Positions 13,534 to 24,785 of a stretch of 64,000 bases of DNA are shown one piece after another. The notes under the pieces are model-generated. The model had not been told where the DNA came from and ran no database searches. It saw only the letters and a list, made by a program, of their open reading frames with translations. The stretch's first letter is position 1, and the number at the start of each line of letters is the position of its first letter. Where the stretch lies: positions 1 through 64,000 of the forward strand of contig JAIWND010000029.1 in the NCBI GenBank assembly GCA_025330725.1, in the 5' to 3' direction. A program made the translations under genes and the position numbers. This DNA is from Chlamydoabsidia padenii (Eukaryota > Mucoromycota > Mucoromycetes > Mucorales > Cunninghamellaceae).

Positions 13534-14830
13534 ATGTTGTCACATTATGCCTCCCGACTATTTCCAAGGGGGTTCTCTCGTCTACCCAGCTCTTCACGAT
13601 TCTACACTGGTGCAGCCACTATTCACCAACACGAACGACAATTGAACCTCACCTTACCCTCAGCAACCTACACCTTGCCTTACTTTTGGTTACGAGATCA
13701 TTGTCGTTGTCCAGACTGCTATCATCCTGTAACTCGGCAGCGGTTGGTCAACACTTTTGGTTTGGATCGAAGTATACGGCCTAGCTCGGTGAAATGTGAC
13801 CAAGATGGATTACATTTGGAATGGCCCGATGGACACAAAAGCAACTATGCCTACGACTGGGTGTCAACCCATGGTCATCAAGAAGGAAAAAACAAGGAAT
13901 GGCAAGATGCTCTGGCGCCCACTGACAAGCTCAGACTGTGGAAAGGTCAAGACTTTGTACCCCGGCCTCGACTGACCTTTGACGAGGTGGTGGGCACCAA
14001 GGATGGATTGGCAGAATGGTTGTACCGGTTGGAAATCGATGGGATTGCATTTGTGGAAGACGTGCCGACAACCTTGGAAGCTACTGAACGATTGGCTCGA
14101 CGACTCTGCTTCTTGCGTGAGACTCATTACTCTCAAGGCATGTGGTCCTTCACAGCTGACTTGGCCCATGCTGATACTGCTTATACCCAATTGGCTCTTG
14201 GTGCACATACGGATAACACTTATTTTACAGAACCAAGGTAAAAAAAAAAAAAAGCAGGGGGGGGAATACATTTCAAAATCTCACCTCTTCTTTTCTAGTG
14301 GATTGCAAATGTTCCATAAACTGGAATTCAAAGGACAAGGTGGAGACTCGTTATTTGTAGATGGATTCTCTGTGGCAGAACAACTCAAAAAGACAAACCC
14401 GGATGCCTATGCAACATTGACCGAGACGTTGATTCCTACCCATTCGGCGGGTGACGAGGACGTACTGATTGTGCCCTCACCGCGAGCCTTCCCCATCCTC
14501 AACCATCATCCTCAGACTGGCGATCTTTATCAAATCAGGTACAACAATGACGATCGGTCCACCTTGAATCATCTGGCTCCTGACGCTCTCGATCGCTTCT
14601 ACGATGCCTTGTTTGCCTGGCATAAACTCCTCACTGATCCTGTTAATGAATACTGGGATCCTTTACCTCCTGGACGGGTTGTCACTTTTGATAATTGGCG
14701 GGTATTGCATGGTCGCTCAGCGTTTACTGGTCATCGGCGTATCTGTGGTGCTTACTTTCCTTGGGATGATTACAAATCAAAGGCTCGAATTATGCGTTTG
14801 TCTACCAAGGAAAAGAATCATGTGCTTTAG
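13534..14830 (+). CDS. TMLH: Trimethyllysine dioxygenase (carnitine biosynthesis)
   Basis: Two exons (13534-14237 and 14299-14830) give 411 residues. The N-terminus is a basic, Ser/Arg-rich mitochondrial-type presequence. The DUF971-like zinc domain follows: LPYFWLRDHCRCPDCYHPVT. The TauD-type dioxygenase core has the Fe ligands His and Asp in LGAHTDNTYF and the distal His in FDNWRVLHGRSAFTG. The stretch HTDNTYFTEPSGLQMFHKLE and the ending RRICGAYFPWDDYKSKARIM fit trimethyllysine dioxygenase better than gamma-butyrobetaine dioxygenase. The enzyme hydroxylates N-trimethyllysine with 2-oxoglutarate and Fe(II), the first step towards carnitine. Gamma-butyrobetaine dioxygenase remains a less likely alternative. 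Confidence 0.88.
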
Positions 14831-15058
14831 ATTAGTTAGAATAGTATTGGATTTGTTGTTGTTTTTTAATTGTAGTGTTTGGTTGTATTCTTATTTTTTT
14901 AATATTGTTACGCTTAATAAAAAAGCTATTATCATTATCAATGAATGGAATAACTCTTTGTCTATATGATTGTCTACTCTTTATGAAATTAATGATTGAT
15001 CTTGTCCACATCCCAGGCATAACTGACCAACGAAGGACGGGGTTCCAGCATTTAATTA

Positions 15059-15070
15059 TTTCAAATCCCG
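15059..15070 (-). promoter_or_regulatory. CGGGATTTGAAA-type element between convergent genes
   Basis: TTTCAAATCCCG is an exact copy in the short spacer (14831-15121) between the dioxygenase (+) and the methyltransferase (-). Neither gene starts here, so it is not a promoter in the ordinary sense. Confidence 0.5.
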
Positions 15071-15121
15071 TCACACCCCCTTTTCCCCAAATTCATGCGA
15101 CCTTGTATTTATTCAAATCAA

Positions 15122-16253
15122 TCAATGTTCTACTACTTTTTGAGCTACACAATAAACAAAAGACCAATGCACAGTTGGCTGTTTCTTCATTTCTTCGCCT
15201 AGTTGTTCGAGGAAGGCTGGATACGTTTCATTCGTTAAACCTAGACTATCCATCAAGAAAGGCTGAGCGGCTTTATAAATCATGATCCCATCATAATGGA
15301 AATCTTTGCAGACGAAATCGCTGTCTCCCAAAGGTATCAATTTCCGTTCTGTTTCAAGCACTTTATAACCAGGTATCTCACTGATCATCTTGGGCAGTTT
15401 TATTGAGATCCATGGTTCTTGGTCTCTTGACAAGATCACTTTTTCAACTAATTCATGCAAGGAAAAAAAAAAAAAAAAGAAGATGAATGGGGACAGTCGG
15501 AGTTGACTTTTTTTTTCACTTACATGTTGAGCCAGCCCAACGCATGAAATCAGTACCACCTTCCAGCATACCACATTCAGAAGATTGAAGACATCCACCA
15601 GGTTTTAATACACGGTACAATTCCTCTAGAATGAAATGCCATTCATCCCTTTTCAATGCCAGAATGAAAAGGCGAATGTTCACCAAGTCAAAGGTATTGT
15701 TTGGGAAGGGTAAGCCCGTGGTGACATTTGCCAATTTGAAATCCACATTTGGTGGTCGTATACTATTCGGAAAGGTATCACATATATCAACACCCATAAA
15801 GTTACTGGAAGGAAATTCAGTCGCCATATCCATTACCCAAACACCCGAGGCACAACCCACTATAAGAGAGAGAGAGTGTGTGTGTGTGAAAAAAAAGAGG
15901 GGAGGTTTGACAGGTGAGTTCCAAAAATAGATAGATCGGGGATCTGCAAAGTTCCAACACCGCCAGGGGGTGCGACAAAACACACGTTGTCTTTAATTGT
16001 TCATTCTTTTAAACTTACCATCCAAGACATAGGCACCTGATTGTAAAGGGACAAGACTCTTGACAGAGGGTCCAATGTTGCTATGTGATGATAAAGTAAG
16101 ATTAAATGTCTTGGAGCTTATATCTAATTGTGCATATACTGCCATGTGCTTTTCATTTCTATTGTATTGTCCTGTTTTAGCACCTACCCATTAAATAACG
16201 TTTTCAAGGCAAAGTGTTGCTAAATGAAAAAGCGGCGATTGAATTAGGAAGCA

Positions 16254-16291
<38 letters not shown>

Positions 16292-16581
16292 AATCGACGC
16301 AAAGCCCATCCTCAACTCGATGACAGATGCCTTTTTAGTGGTAAAGTACTTACTGCAGTGATTCTATCATTTTCATCATCATCGCTAGGTAGCCAATAAG
16401 AAGAAGAAGTGTTGTGGTAAGTTCGTCCATGACTATGATTAGAAACAATAGTGTGGCGACTCTTGTCCTCCATCAATTGATCGAGCGAGTGATGTTTGAT
16501 GGTAGTACTACTATTGTTTGAGGATCGTTTGGACGCTCGTTTCTGTTTCTGTGAATGCGGTATAGAGAGTCGAGCACCCAT
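15122..16581 (-). CDS. Class I SAM-dependent methyltransferase
   Basis: About five exons on the minus strand. The first encodes a basic, Ser/Asn-rich leader (MGARLSIPHSQKQKRASK). The core continues QHFALKTLFNGNIGPSVKS, LVPLQSGAYVLDVGCASG (motif I, SAM binding), SSNFMGVDICDTFP (motif II Asp), PFPNNTFDLVNIRLF and EELYRVLKPGGCLQSSE. This is the order of a class I (UbiE/UMTA-like) methyltransferase. The substrate cannot be read from sequence. The intron between exons 1 and 2 contains a run of about 35 T (16256-16290). The upstream in-frame extension to 16680 is Ile/Leu/Ser repeat and not preferred as start. Confidence 0.82.
16256..16290. repeat. Poly-T tract in an intron
   Basis: About 35 consecutive T on the plus strand inside the first intron of the methyltransferase gene. 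Its length may be imprecise in the assembly. Confidence 0.8.
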
Positions 16582-17137
16582 GACAAGAGAAAGAGAGAAA
16601 GAAAGTAAAATGAGAAAAAGGAAAAGAAGTAATAGATTCGTTTTTCCTTGGCTTCTTTTTGGGTATCCTCGGTGTCTCAATGTCGAAAATACTTTCGTTC
16701 CCCGCCAGGGCCAGGTATAAACCTTAATACTCGATCAGGGTGGGGTGATGCTGATTGGTCAAATGCAAAATGTTACACTCCGACCAAAATCTTTGCAGCA
16801 TTGCAGAAACAACAATCATTGGTCATGGTTTTGACTTGTTTCAATGATGATTTGTGTTGCTTTGCTTTTTCACATGGTCAAAGATGATATACTTTTTGCC
16901 TGTTGGCATATCAAGGGGAGTGAAGTGTCTCACTACAACAGTGACATTTAAACGACTTTGATTGGTCGAGAGCTTGGCTCATGTTTTTCAAAACCCGATT
17001 TTAATTTTTTTTTTCTTTCTCTTCTTCGCTCTTTCCACTCTTCCCATCAATTATACTCGTCTGTCATCATCTCCACTATAACGACAGCATTTATTGTACA
17101 CAACTACAACTATAATATCACCCTCATCTAGTTAATC
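16582..17137. other. Divergent promoter region, methyltransferase / UBC6
   Basis: No gene was found. TTTTTCAAAACCCG at 16984-16997 is an element copy 140 bp upstream of the UBC6 ATG. Several GATTGG/CCAAT-type boxes occur (near 16750, 16818 and 16960). Confidence 0.5.
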
Positions 17138-18114
17138 ATGGCCACAAAATCAGCATTCCGTCGTCTCACCAAAGAATACATGGAACTTCAGAAAAAGTAA
17201 ATGAAGCAAATAATACTGCACGAGGAAACAACATCTCTTAATTAGTCTCCTTCTCTAACTCTCGTTTAACTTTTTTAGTCCACCTCCATATATAGTTGCA
17301 AGACCTGTCGAAAACAACATTCTTGAATGGTAAGGAAACAAGGCATGAAAAGATAAAAGGAAAAGACTCATACTTGCTTTGTATAATAGGCATTATGTAA
17401 TTCAAGGACCTCCAGATACCCCATATCATGGTGGCGAATACTATGGCCGTTTGACCTTTCCATCGGATTATCCCTACAAACCACCATCCATCCGCATGTC
17501 TACTCCTTCTGGCCGATTCCAACCTGACACTCGACTCTGTTTAACCATGAGCGACTTTCACCCCAGTCTATGGAATCCCAGTTGGTCAGTAGCTACTATT
17601 CTAAATGGTCTACTTAGTTTTATGGTAAGTATTATCCTTTTTTTTTTTTTTTAATATAAAGTCGACTAACTTGTTTGCACCTATGGATATAGACAACGGA
17701 CGAAAACACAACAGGAAGTGTCAGGACAAGCCATGCAGAAAAACGACTTTATGCTCTTCGATCACATCGTGCCAACTTGCAAATGGCAAAATTCAGAGGT
17801 AAAAAGGATGATAACTACAGGGAACGTCTAATATACTCATATTGTCTTCTTTTTTAATCATAGAGGTATTCCCTGATCTGTGTACAGCCGAAGCAACATC
17901 ACAAAATGAAGATATTATCCGGCGACGAAAAACAACAGCAACAGCGAATAAACAACAAACGACAACAACTGTAGTTAATGGTCCTGAAGAAACAAATGCT
18001 CTTACAAGAACGGTATCTCGATGGAAACGATGGGTCTTTGTGCTGGTGGTCTTTATCTATCTTATCCTATCGAAGATTGCCTCTCGATCTTCATCAGCCG
18101 GTGATAGTATGTAG
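17138..18114 (+). CDS. UBC6: Ubc6-type tail-anchored ubiquitin-conjugating enzyme
   Basis: Five exons. The UBC fold starts [19 protein letters not shown], continues [20 protein letters not shown] and [19 protein letters not shown], and has the catalytic Cys in [19 protein letters not shown]. The C-terminus has one hydrophobic segment, [17 protein letters not shown], as in Ubc6/UBE2J2, which anchors the enzyme in the ER membrane. Its role is ubiquitin transfer in ER-associated degradation. The segment between fold and anchor is Thr/Gln-rich. Intron boundaries keep frame (for example LQK to NPPP). The start is the first ATG and matches family N-termini. Confidence 0.93.
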
Positions 18115-18545
18115 GATTTTTCCTCCCCTCCCCACATTGTTTTTAATTGATCTCAATAAATAAAAATAACTTACGTTGATGAACTTTATTAAATACAGTA
18201 TATGATTTAAAATGATATGCAACAATGGGTTCAAATGAATTAAAATGATACAGTATTGGAATATTATCCAGAATGATTTTGCATGACTCTAGGTGCTATA
18301 CATAGGGCCTATAAAAGGGTCATTCCGCATATAGCGTTTTAAACTCCCGCTTCGCATGATTTTCATGCCTTCCCAAAGTCGAATCGTATGAAGAGCAACA
18401 CATGGAGCACATTTATTAGTTTATTAGCCAAGTATTGTATATAAAATTTATAAAGTAAGTGCTAATAATAGTATATATGGTACAAATGTAAAATAAAAAC
18501 TATGTATCTATATACTATCAAGTTATTACTATCAAGGATATCCAT
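18115..18545. other. Convergent spacer UBC6 / LRR gene
   Basis: No gene was found. An element copy TTTTAAACTCCCGC at 18337-18350 is followed by TTCGCATGATTTTCATG, a clear example of the core element next to a CATGA box. It lies between two 3' ends. Confidence 0.5.
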
Positions 18546-20033
18546 TCACCACATACTCGGACCTTCTAGTAGATCCCGCTGTTGTTCCAAAACAACAGAT
18601 ACCAAGGTGGAGATAGGTTGATAAGTTGTGATGGTTTCTTCGGTGATCGTGTTATTCGATTTGTCATCATCACCAGGCGAGAAGGACAGATGCATATAGT
18701 CGGTTTCGTAGTAGCCACGTACCAGTTTGAGATGTTGTAACTTGGGGAATAATGTAATTAGATCATCCAACGTCGATAGAGGCGTGTGTTCGGGCAATTC
18801 ATGTATCGTTAACCGATTGACTTTGGACACCGAAGGGCCTGTGTTAAAATCACCATCCACATCAATTAGTTTGTTTGTTGGTTGTTGGCTATGGACAGTC
18901 AAGAGATGTTGAATGACAGGCATGGACAGTGAAAGGTGTTCCAGTTGTGGTGCCCTGATGATCAAATTGTATAATGACGGAGGCGATTTGGTGACCTGTG
19001 TTGATGATGACGCTGCCAAGATATCCCCGTAATATTTATCCATCCGATCCTCTGGTTGTTGTTGTTGGTGATGTAGAAGAATATCCTCGTGAAGCCGAGT
19101 GCAATAAGCAATATCCAAGTATTTCCAAAACCGATGATCCCAACGTCGTAATGTTGCCAAAGACACAGGAGTATGAGCCATACCAAGCCAAGATAAATGT
19201 ACACAATACCGCGCGACGACCTCCAGTCCTAAGGATGAGACCTGGCGACATTCGCTGATATCCAATTCGGCAACATGAATCGAGCGAAACTTGGCCAGTG
19301 CCACTAGAGCTTCATCGGACAATGTAGTGATCTTCTTTAACGAGAGTGAGCTGAGGTGATCGCAGTGATGAGCTAATTGACCCACGCCATGGTTCACTCG
19401 AGTGCCGTCCAGTCGAATCAAACAAAGACTTGGTAAAAAAACCGCCAGTTGGACTAAGAGAGGATCCGACAAGTGTTCGACAAAGGAGAGGTCTAAACTT
19501 GTCAAGTGTTGCCATCGCCAAGGATGTTGTGGTAGTGAGGAGAAGAAGGTCGATCGGGACAGGTTGAGACTGCGCAGATTTGGTATATATTGTGTCAGAG
19601 TGGTGAAAAAGTGCTTGGGTACTCGGTCGTAAAGAAATTCCTCCATGGGACTAAGACAGAGTTCTTGAATTGTTTCTTGTGTGATGGGCCGAAGATGAGG
19701 CAAGTGGGTGAGAAAGCGCTGGAAGACAGTCAAAGGATCGTAGGTGGGATGTCGATGGAAGGAGGGTCGATACCAGATATAGTGTCGTACCAGTGAATCC
19801 ATTGTTTGGCACGTCAATTGCAGTTGTTCTAGTTGTTCTCGGACAAGGTGAGGCAGGACAAGACGGAAGGTTCGAGTGAGTTTGACTTTTAATCTGTACT
19901 GTATCATTGTGTCCATGGTGAAGCTTCTACTGTTGTGAGGAATCATCGGTAAGACAGGGGCTGGTAGTGATTGCATAGTTGCTGTGTTGCTTTGTTGGAA
20001 CAAGGTGGGTATGTCTATTGGTGATAATGTCAT
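18546..20033 (-). CDS. Leucine-rich repeat (AMN1/F-box-LRR-like) protein
   Basis: Single exon, 495 residues from the chosen start MTLSPIDIPTLFQQ. LRRs of the cysteine-containing (AMN1/Fbxl) type are visible: YIPNLRSLNLSRSTFFSSLP, HLTSLDLSFVEHLSDPLLV, HLSSLSLKKITTLSDEALV and VAELDISECRQVSSLGLEVV. The segment before them (LEQLQLTCQTMDSLVRH, then YIWYRP) resembles a degenerate F-box followed by the usual linker, but I cannot confirm an F-box. If present, the protein would be an SCF substrate adaptor. The open frame extends to 20183, but that part is Phe-rich, translated from poly-A/T, and has no family support. Confidence 0.75.
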   Translation of the reverse strand: MTLSPIDIPTLFQQSNTATMQSLPAPVLPMIPHNSRSFTMDTMIQYRLKVKLTRTFRLVLPHLVREQLEQLQLTCQTMDSLVRHYIWYRPSFHRHPTYDPLTVFQRFLTHLPHLRPITQETIQELCLSPMEEFLYDRVPKHFFTTLTQYIPNLRSLNLSRSTFFSSLPQHPWRWQHLTSLDLSFVEHLSDPLLVQLAVFLPSLCLIRLDGTRVNHGVGQLAHHCDHLSSLSLKKITTLSDEALVALAKFRSIHVAELDISECRQVSSLGLEVVARYCVHLSWLGMAHTPVSLATLRRWDHRFWKYLDIAYCTRLHEDILLHHQQQQPEDRMDKYYGDILAASSSTQVTKSPPSLYNLIIRAPQLEHLSLSMPVIQHLLTVHSQQPTNKLIDVDGDFNTGPSVSKVNRLTIHELPEHTPLSTLDDLITLFPKLQHLKLVRGYYETDYMHLSFSPGDDDKSNNTITEETITTYQPISTLVSVVLEQQRDLLEGPSMW

Positions 20034-20430
20034 GAGGAAGAGAAAAGAGGAGGAATAAAAATAAAGGTCTCGTGAAACTTTTATGTGAAAAAAAAAATCA
20101 CAAGGTCCGACCGCGCAGCCAAAAAAAAAAAAAAAAAAAAGAAGTGCCCCCAATAGTCTCAACCTCATCGATGATAATACCACATACCAATTTTCCTTTA
20201 TGGCTTAACTTTTATCGTACATATACTTTACTTTCAATGATTGACATGATTACTGTATGCTTTGTTGAGGGTTATATGTGGGGGGCGGGACCCAAAGGAT
20301 GTTATATACTCCTATTCCCTTTTTTGCATTGTAACGAAATTGAAATCCCGTGCGGCATTTCAATTTTACAATAATACCAAAATAAAAACACTATTGATTT
20401 CCCTTCTTCTTTATTCTACTTTTGTTATCC
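20034..20430. other. Divergent promoter region LRR gene / GPI8
   Basis: No gene was found. It contains a poly-A run near 20120-20139 and an inverted pair of elements at 20337-20368, about 60-90 bp ahead of the GPI8 ATG. Confidence 0.5.
20337..20368. promoter_or_regulatory. Inverted pair of the spacer element
   Basis: AAATTGAAAT and ATTTCAATTT form a perfect 10-bp inverted repeat around the core CCCGTGCGGC. Each arm has the element's TTTGAA-like half, and the two GC-rich halves face each other. Confidence 0.6.
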
Positions 20431-21901
20431 ATGAAATTATATCCCCTATTCCTCCTTCTTTGTTACTTTATCTCATTATCTTTATGTGATACACAGACTG
20501 AACAAGTAGAAGGTTTCTTCAGTCAAAGTGGTCATACTAATAACTGGGCTGTCTTGGTGAGTTGGACCAGTATAGATTTATTGACCAACTCAAATCATTT
20601 GACTAAATATACTTTTTATTTAGGTATGTACCTCACGCTTCTGGTTTAACTATCGACATATTGCCAACACTCTATCTATGTATCGCACGGTGAAAAGACT
20701 AGGGATCCCTGACTCGAATATCATTCTTATGCTTGCTGATGATGTGTCTTGTAATGCACGAAACACATACCCTGCTACCGTATACAATAATGCAGCTCGT
20801 GTACTGGACCTTTATGGGGACAATGTTGAAGTGGATTACCGTGGTTATGAAGTGACAGTGGAAAACTTTATTCGAATGCTGACAGGTAACTAATTGGTGA
20901 CATGTGTATAGTATAATCTCATATACTAATCTCATCATCTCTAGGCCGAGTCTCTCCAGATACACCCAAATCCAAACGACTCTTATCTGACGATCGATCC
21001 AATATCTTTGTTTATATGACAGGCCATGGTGGGGATGAATTCTTGAAATTCCAAGATGCCGAAGAAATCAGTGCTTACGATTTGGCTGATGCCTTTAAAC
21101 AAATGTCAGAAAAGAACAGGTAAGGATGAAATAAACAAAGATACTATACAAACTCACTTTTTTTTTTTCTTTTTTTTTCTTTTTTTTCTTTTTCGTCTTG
21201 ACTAGATACAATGAAATCTTTTTTATGATTGATACCTGTCAAGCCAACACCATGTATAAACGGATCGATTCACCTAACATTTTGGCCACGGGAAGCAGCA
21301 AATTAGGTGAAAGCTCTTACTCTCATCATATTGATTATGATATCGGGGTGGCAGTCATCGATAGTTATACTTATTACAACCTGGAATTCTTGGAAAAGGT
21401 GGATATGACAAGTAATGCCACTTTGCATGATTTGGTAAGTCGATTCCCCTCCCCACCTGCGCACACACTCACACTGACATTGTTTATAGTTCCAAACTTA
21501 TGATCCTGTTAAAATTGCCTCTGAACCTGGTATTCGATCGGATCTATTCCATCGTCCATTGGATAAGGTACAATGCACTCACATAATAAGAAAATGGATG
21601 GACTCACTTTATACTCAAATAGGTCAAGGTGACGGACTTCTTTGGCAATGTACAAAATGTGGAACTAACCCGACAACGCTATCCCCTCATTGAAGAAGAA
21701 TCAGCAGGACAACAAGATACGACGACATTGAATGAAACTATTAATAACCCACAACGACAGGATGATTTACCCCGTACACAGCACTCATTCCATGTCAAAC
21801 GTCAACAACAATCCATCTCATTCAACAACACCACATCTGTCTTTGGATGCCTGGCGACATTGATTTTGGGCTACCTTGTGTCCAAAACCATTAGTACCTA
21901 G
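20431..21901 (+). CDS. GPI8: GPI-anchor transamidase catalytic subunit
   Basis: Six or so exons. A signal peptide ([19 protein letters not shown]) is followed by the C13 peptidase core: [37 protein letters not shown], the catalytic His in [20 protein letters not shown] and the catalytic Cys in [15 protein letters not shown]. The region after the core is hydrophilic. A C-terminal hydrophobic segment ([18 protein letters not shown]) matches the single membrane span of Gpi8/PIG-K. The enzyme acts in the ER lumen, cleaving the C-terminal signal of GPI-anchored proteins and attaching the glycolipid. The first intron splits AVL and VCTSRF in phase 0. The NodB-like protein at 10 kb would be a client. 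Confidence 0.95.
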
Positions 21902-22071
21902 TATAGTTATCCTCCCACGCTTCTCTTGATCTTTTATTATATGTAAATACTTTTATCATCCCCTTTTGATTAGATTGAACCAATAAAACACAAATGGATT
22001 ACATTACTACACCCCGTTATTATTATTATCATCATTATCATTATTGTCCAAATAAAGTATTGTTTATTTAT

Positions 22072-23895
22072 TTATGTATTAATATGTGATTGTAAACTAT
22101 CAATGTGTCCCTCCATTTTGGATTCAAAAGAAAATGGATCCGTGAAGAATAAAGAGACAAAAGAACGTCGGTTCTTGAAGAGGGCGTCGTTGGCTTCATA
22201 CTACAATAACAAAAAAAAAAAAAAAGGATGAGTACATTATCGTTTTATGGATGCATCGACTTGCCTCTGTTTCCAAGGTATCTGCTTCCAATTCAAGGTC
22301 ATTTAATGCCGATTCCAGAGTCCATTGTAAATCATCATATGACTAATAATAATAATAAGGTGAGTATCATTTCAGACCCAAGTTTTCAATATTACCTTTG
22401 GTTTTATATCCAGCTTTTCCCTGGATGCAGAGTCGCCAAATAGAGTTCTTGCCAATTCATGCTTCGATTGATCCCTACATGAATCAAAACATGAATCAAT
22501 CCGAGTTCCGCCTCTTAACATGTAACTTACAATAGTCGAATGGCGTCGAGGTTATCATTAGTATCATCCGACCATTTCTTGTTCCATGCCAGTTCAGTTG
22601 CCACCAGTTTCTTGACAAGCTTGACCACCTGATCGTCGGTCATTTGCATAGGATCAACAGATGGATCCAATAAAGGGGCTTTATTTTGATGATGTGTTGT
22701 TATGAGTTGTTTGATTCTTGGCATTATATCTTGATTTTGTGGTTGATGATATGTTTGCTGTTTCATGGGCGTCTATATAATAAATTTAAAATAAAAATAA
22801 AAAGAGGCGAGTTAATAGACCAAGCACTTTTATACTATTCCTCTTACCGTGCGTGTAATCATCATGTCTTTTTCCTTTTGTAAATCCTGTATGTAGGCCA
22901 TAAGAGCATGTTTGTAAGAGAGAAGATGCTTCGTTTCGACCTGGTAACTGAAGAGCAATAGTTGCTGAATTGCTCTTTGCTTGATCAGCCGTTGATGCAA
23001 CTAAAGAAAGCAAAAGATAGAATGAGATTCCAGTGTGACTTTATTCCATGTGCCGTACCTTTTTGAGTTGAGTTGCTGTTTGACGTATCTGTTTAGTCTT
23101 TTTGATTTGCTGATCCATGAGTAGAGGTGCTTCGACACGTGCCTGGCATAAAGCTTTTATATTTTCAGAGAGAGGCAGTTTCGCTTGTGATCGTTGATAT
23201 TGTTGAATTTCCTTTTCATATGTTTCTGTGGTAGATCTATTTCAATCAAGTTAGTTAAAGCAAGTTTGCGTGTGAATGTTGTTTACTTACTTTAAGATGG
23301 GGAGTATTTGTGGTAATCCATTCATTTTTCGTAATTCCTTCTCTAATACTTGAGCACGCGCTTGGTATCCTTCGATATGAGACTTGGAATTGATGTAACG
23401 ATGTTCCAATTCATCATGCCTATATATAATGTCAGTTTTCAAAAAAGAATCCCCCCCCCTCCGTTTTACTTACATTATCATTACTTGGTTTAAATTGTGA
23501 TCATCTTGGTCTTGTTGTGAAGCAGGTCGTTTCTCCTGATTCAGTCCATTTTCCTTGATACGTATAAAACAATGAGTCCCCGATGGAGTATTATTTCTTT
23601 TTGTCATGTCCTTTACCTTTGACAGGTCATCGATGAGCGGTAATTTGGATTCATAGTCTAGTAAAAGTTGATCCAGTGTGGTTGATAAGGCGCGATTGGA
23701 TTCAAGCACACGATCGAGATCTTGGTTGTTTTCATGCAGCATGCCCAGACATCCTATCCATAACATAACCAAAGGTGAGACTTAAAATCAGCATCTTTTT
23801 CATAACTATATATAATACCTTTTTGTTGTTTCATAAAGCCTACCGTGCACCGGTCAATTGACCTTGCTAATTCCTGACGATGCTACACACACACA

Positions 23896-23943
<48 letters not shown>

Positions 23944-24351
23944 TGAGGATCCATTATATACTATTCAATAGCCCTTGTTTTACTTGTTGCTGTTTCTCGA
24001 TTGCTTGTGCTCGTTTTTCTGTCAGAGAGACTTCGAGTGATTCTAGTTTCGTGGTGAGGAACGCCAGTGATGCTTCAAGATCAGTACAGGTTTCACTAAA
24101 TAAAGATATAACGTCAGAAGAGTGATATGGTTGTAGCGTAATTAAACATACCTGAGTTGTGAGTGTTGGTGTTCTAGTATTGAAGTATACGCGGCGGTTT
24201 TATTAGGTGGGGTTCGTTTGCTATCAACAGAGAAGAAAGATTAGTTTGCCTGATCAACTTGTTGTTTTCATTCTACTTACTTTGTAACATTTGCCTCCTT
24301 TTCCCATTCATCTTCCCATATATCCACTCTGCGCTTGTTGATGCTATTCAT
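22072..24351 (-). CDS. Large coiled-coil protein, family not identified
   Basis: About ten short exons on the minus strand give roughly 550 residues, mostly heptad-rich coiled coil. The N-terminus reads MNSINKRRVDIWEDEWEKEA. Then come TPPNKTAAYTSILEHQHSQL, LEASLAFLTTKLESLEVSL, DRVLESNRALSTTLDQLLLD and QVLEKELRKMNGLPQILK. The C-terminal exons give SYDDLQWTLESALNDLELEA and RRSFVSLFFTDPFSFESKM. The pattern resembles spindle or augmin (HAUS) subunits, but that is a guess. The start at 24351 is chosen because the upstream open sequence contains the exact spacer element at 24411. One intron (22201-22264) has a GC donor. Another contains (AC)n plus a 33-A run. Confidence 0.6.
22201..22264 (-). other. 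GC-AG intron in the coiled-coil gene
   Basis: The exon ends ACAGAG, followed by GCAAGT, and the acceptor is ATTGTAG. The join gives ADTLETE then YEANDALFKNRR in phase 0 and leads to a clean stop at 22072. Confidence 0.6.
23884..23941. repeat. (AC)n microsatellite followed by poly-A, in an intron
   Basis: About 12 AC units run directly into about 33 A on the plus strand, inside an intron of the coiled-coil gene. Confidence 0.85.
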
Positions 24352-24410
24352 GAGTAGAATTGGAGTGAAAGAAAGACCGAAGAGGCTCTTTTTTCTTTTA
24401 TGTATACATA

Positions 24411-24424
24411 TTTCAAATCCCGCG
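24411..24424 (-). promoter_or_regulatory. Spacer element upstream of the coiled-coil gene
   Basis: TTTCAAATCCCGCG is an exact copy 60 bp upstream of the minus-strand start at 24351, reading CGGGATTTGAAA in the direction of transcription. Confidence 0.6.
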
Positions 24425-24622
24425 AGGAGTGAGAGCATTTGCTCGGCGGCTTGTTCCCCTTTGATACAGATATCTCTTATGATGAGGAAGGAAACAGCAC
24501 ACATATGCATATATTAATTACTAGGTACAAATTCCTTTTTCTTTTCTTTTGAATTTACTCCTTCTCTTAGGAATAATCATCGTTTATAGAACCTTATGAT
24601 TATCTTTTACCGAAAAGTTAGT

Positions 24623-24638
24623 GGCGGGATTTCAAAAA
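24623..24638 (+). promoter_or_regulatory. Spacer element upstream of the gene at 24786
   Basis: GGCGGGATTTCAAAAA lies about 150 bp before the plus-strand ATG, in the gene's own orientation. With the copy at 24411 it gives each gene of this divergent pair its own co-oriented element. Confidence 0.6.
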
Positions 24639-24785
24639 AACTGATTATAGGTGGAATTAAAAAAAGTGTTTTTCCGTCTTATGATTTTTTCTTCTTCTTC
24701 TTCTTCATTCCTTTTTTATCTTCTTACATAATATATACACAATAGACTAGTTACATATATCTGTTATATCTTATTATTGGAAATT

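Noticed and set aside
13534..14830. Gamma-butyrobetaine dioxygenase as the call for the carnitine enzyme
   Set aside because: The segments HTDNTYFTEPSGLQ and NWRVLHGRSAFTGHR fit trimethyllysine dioxygenase better, though the two families are close.
20034..20183. N-terminal extension of the LRR gene
   Set aside because: It encodes a Phe run from poly-A/T and lies in the divergent promoter.
24352..24510. N-terminal extension of the coiled-coil gene (MHMCAVSFLIIRD)
   Set aside because: It would read through an exact spacer element at 24411, which elsewhere is always non-coding.
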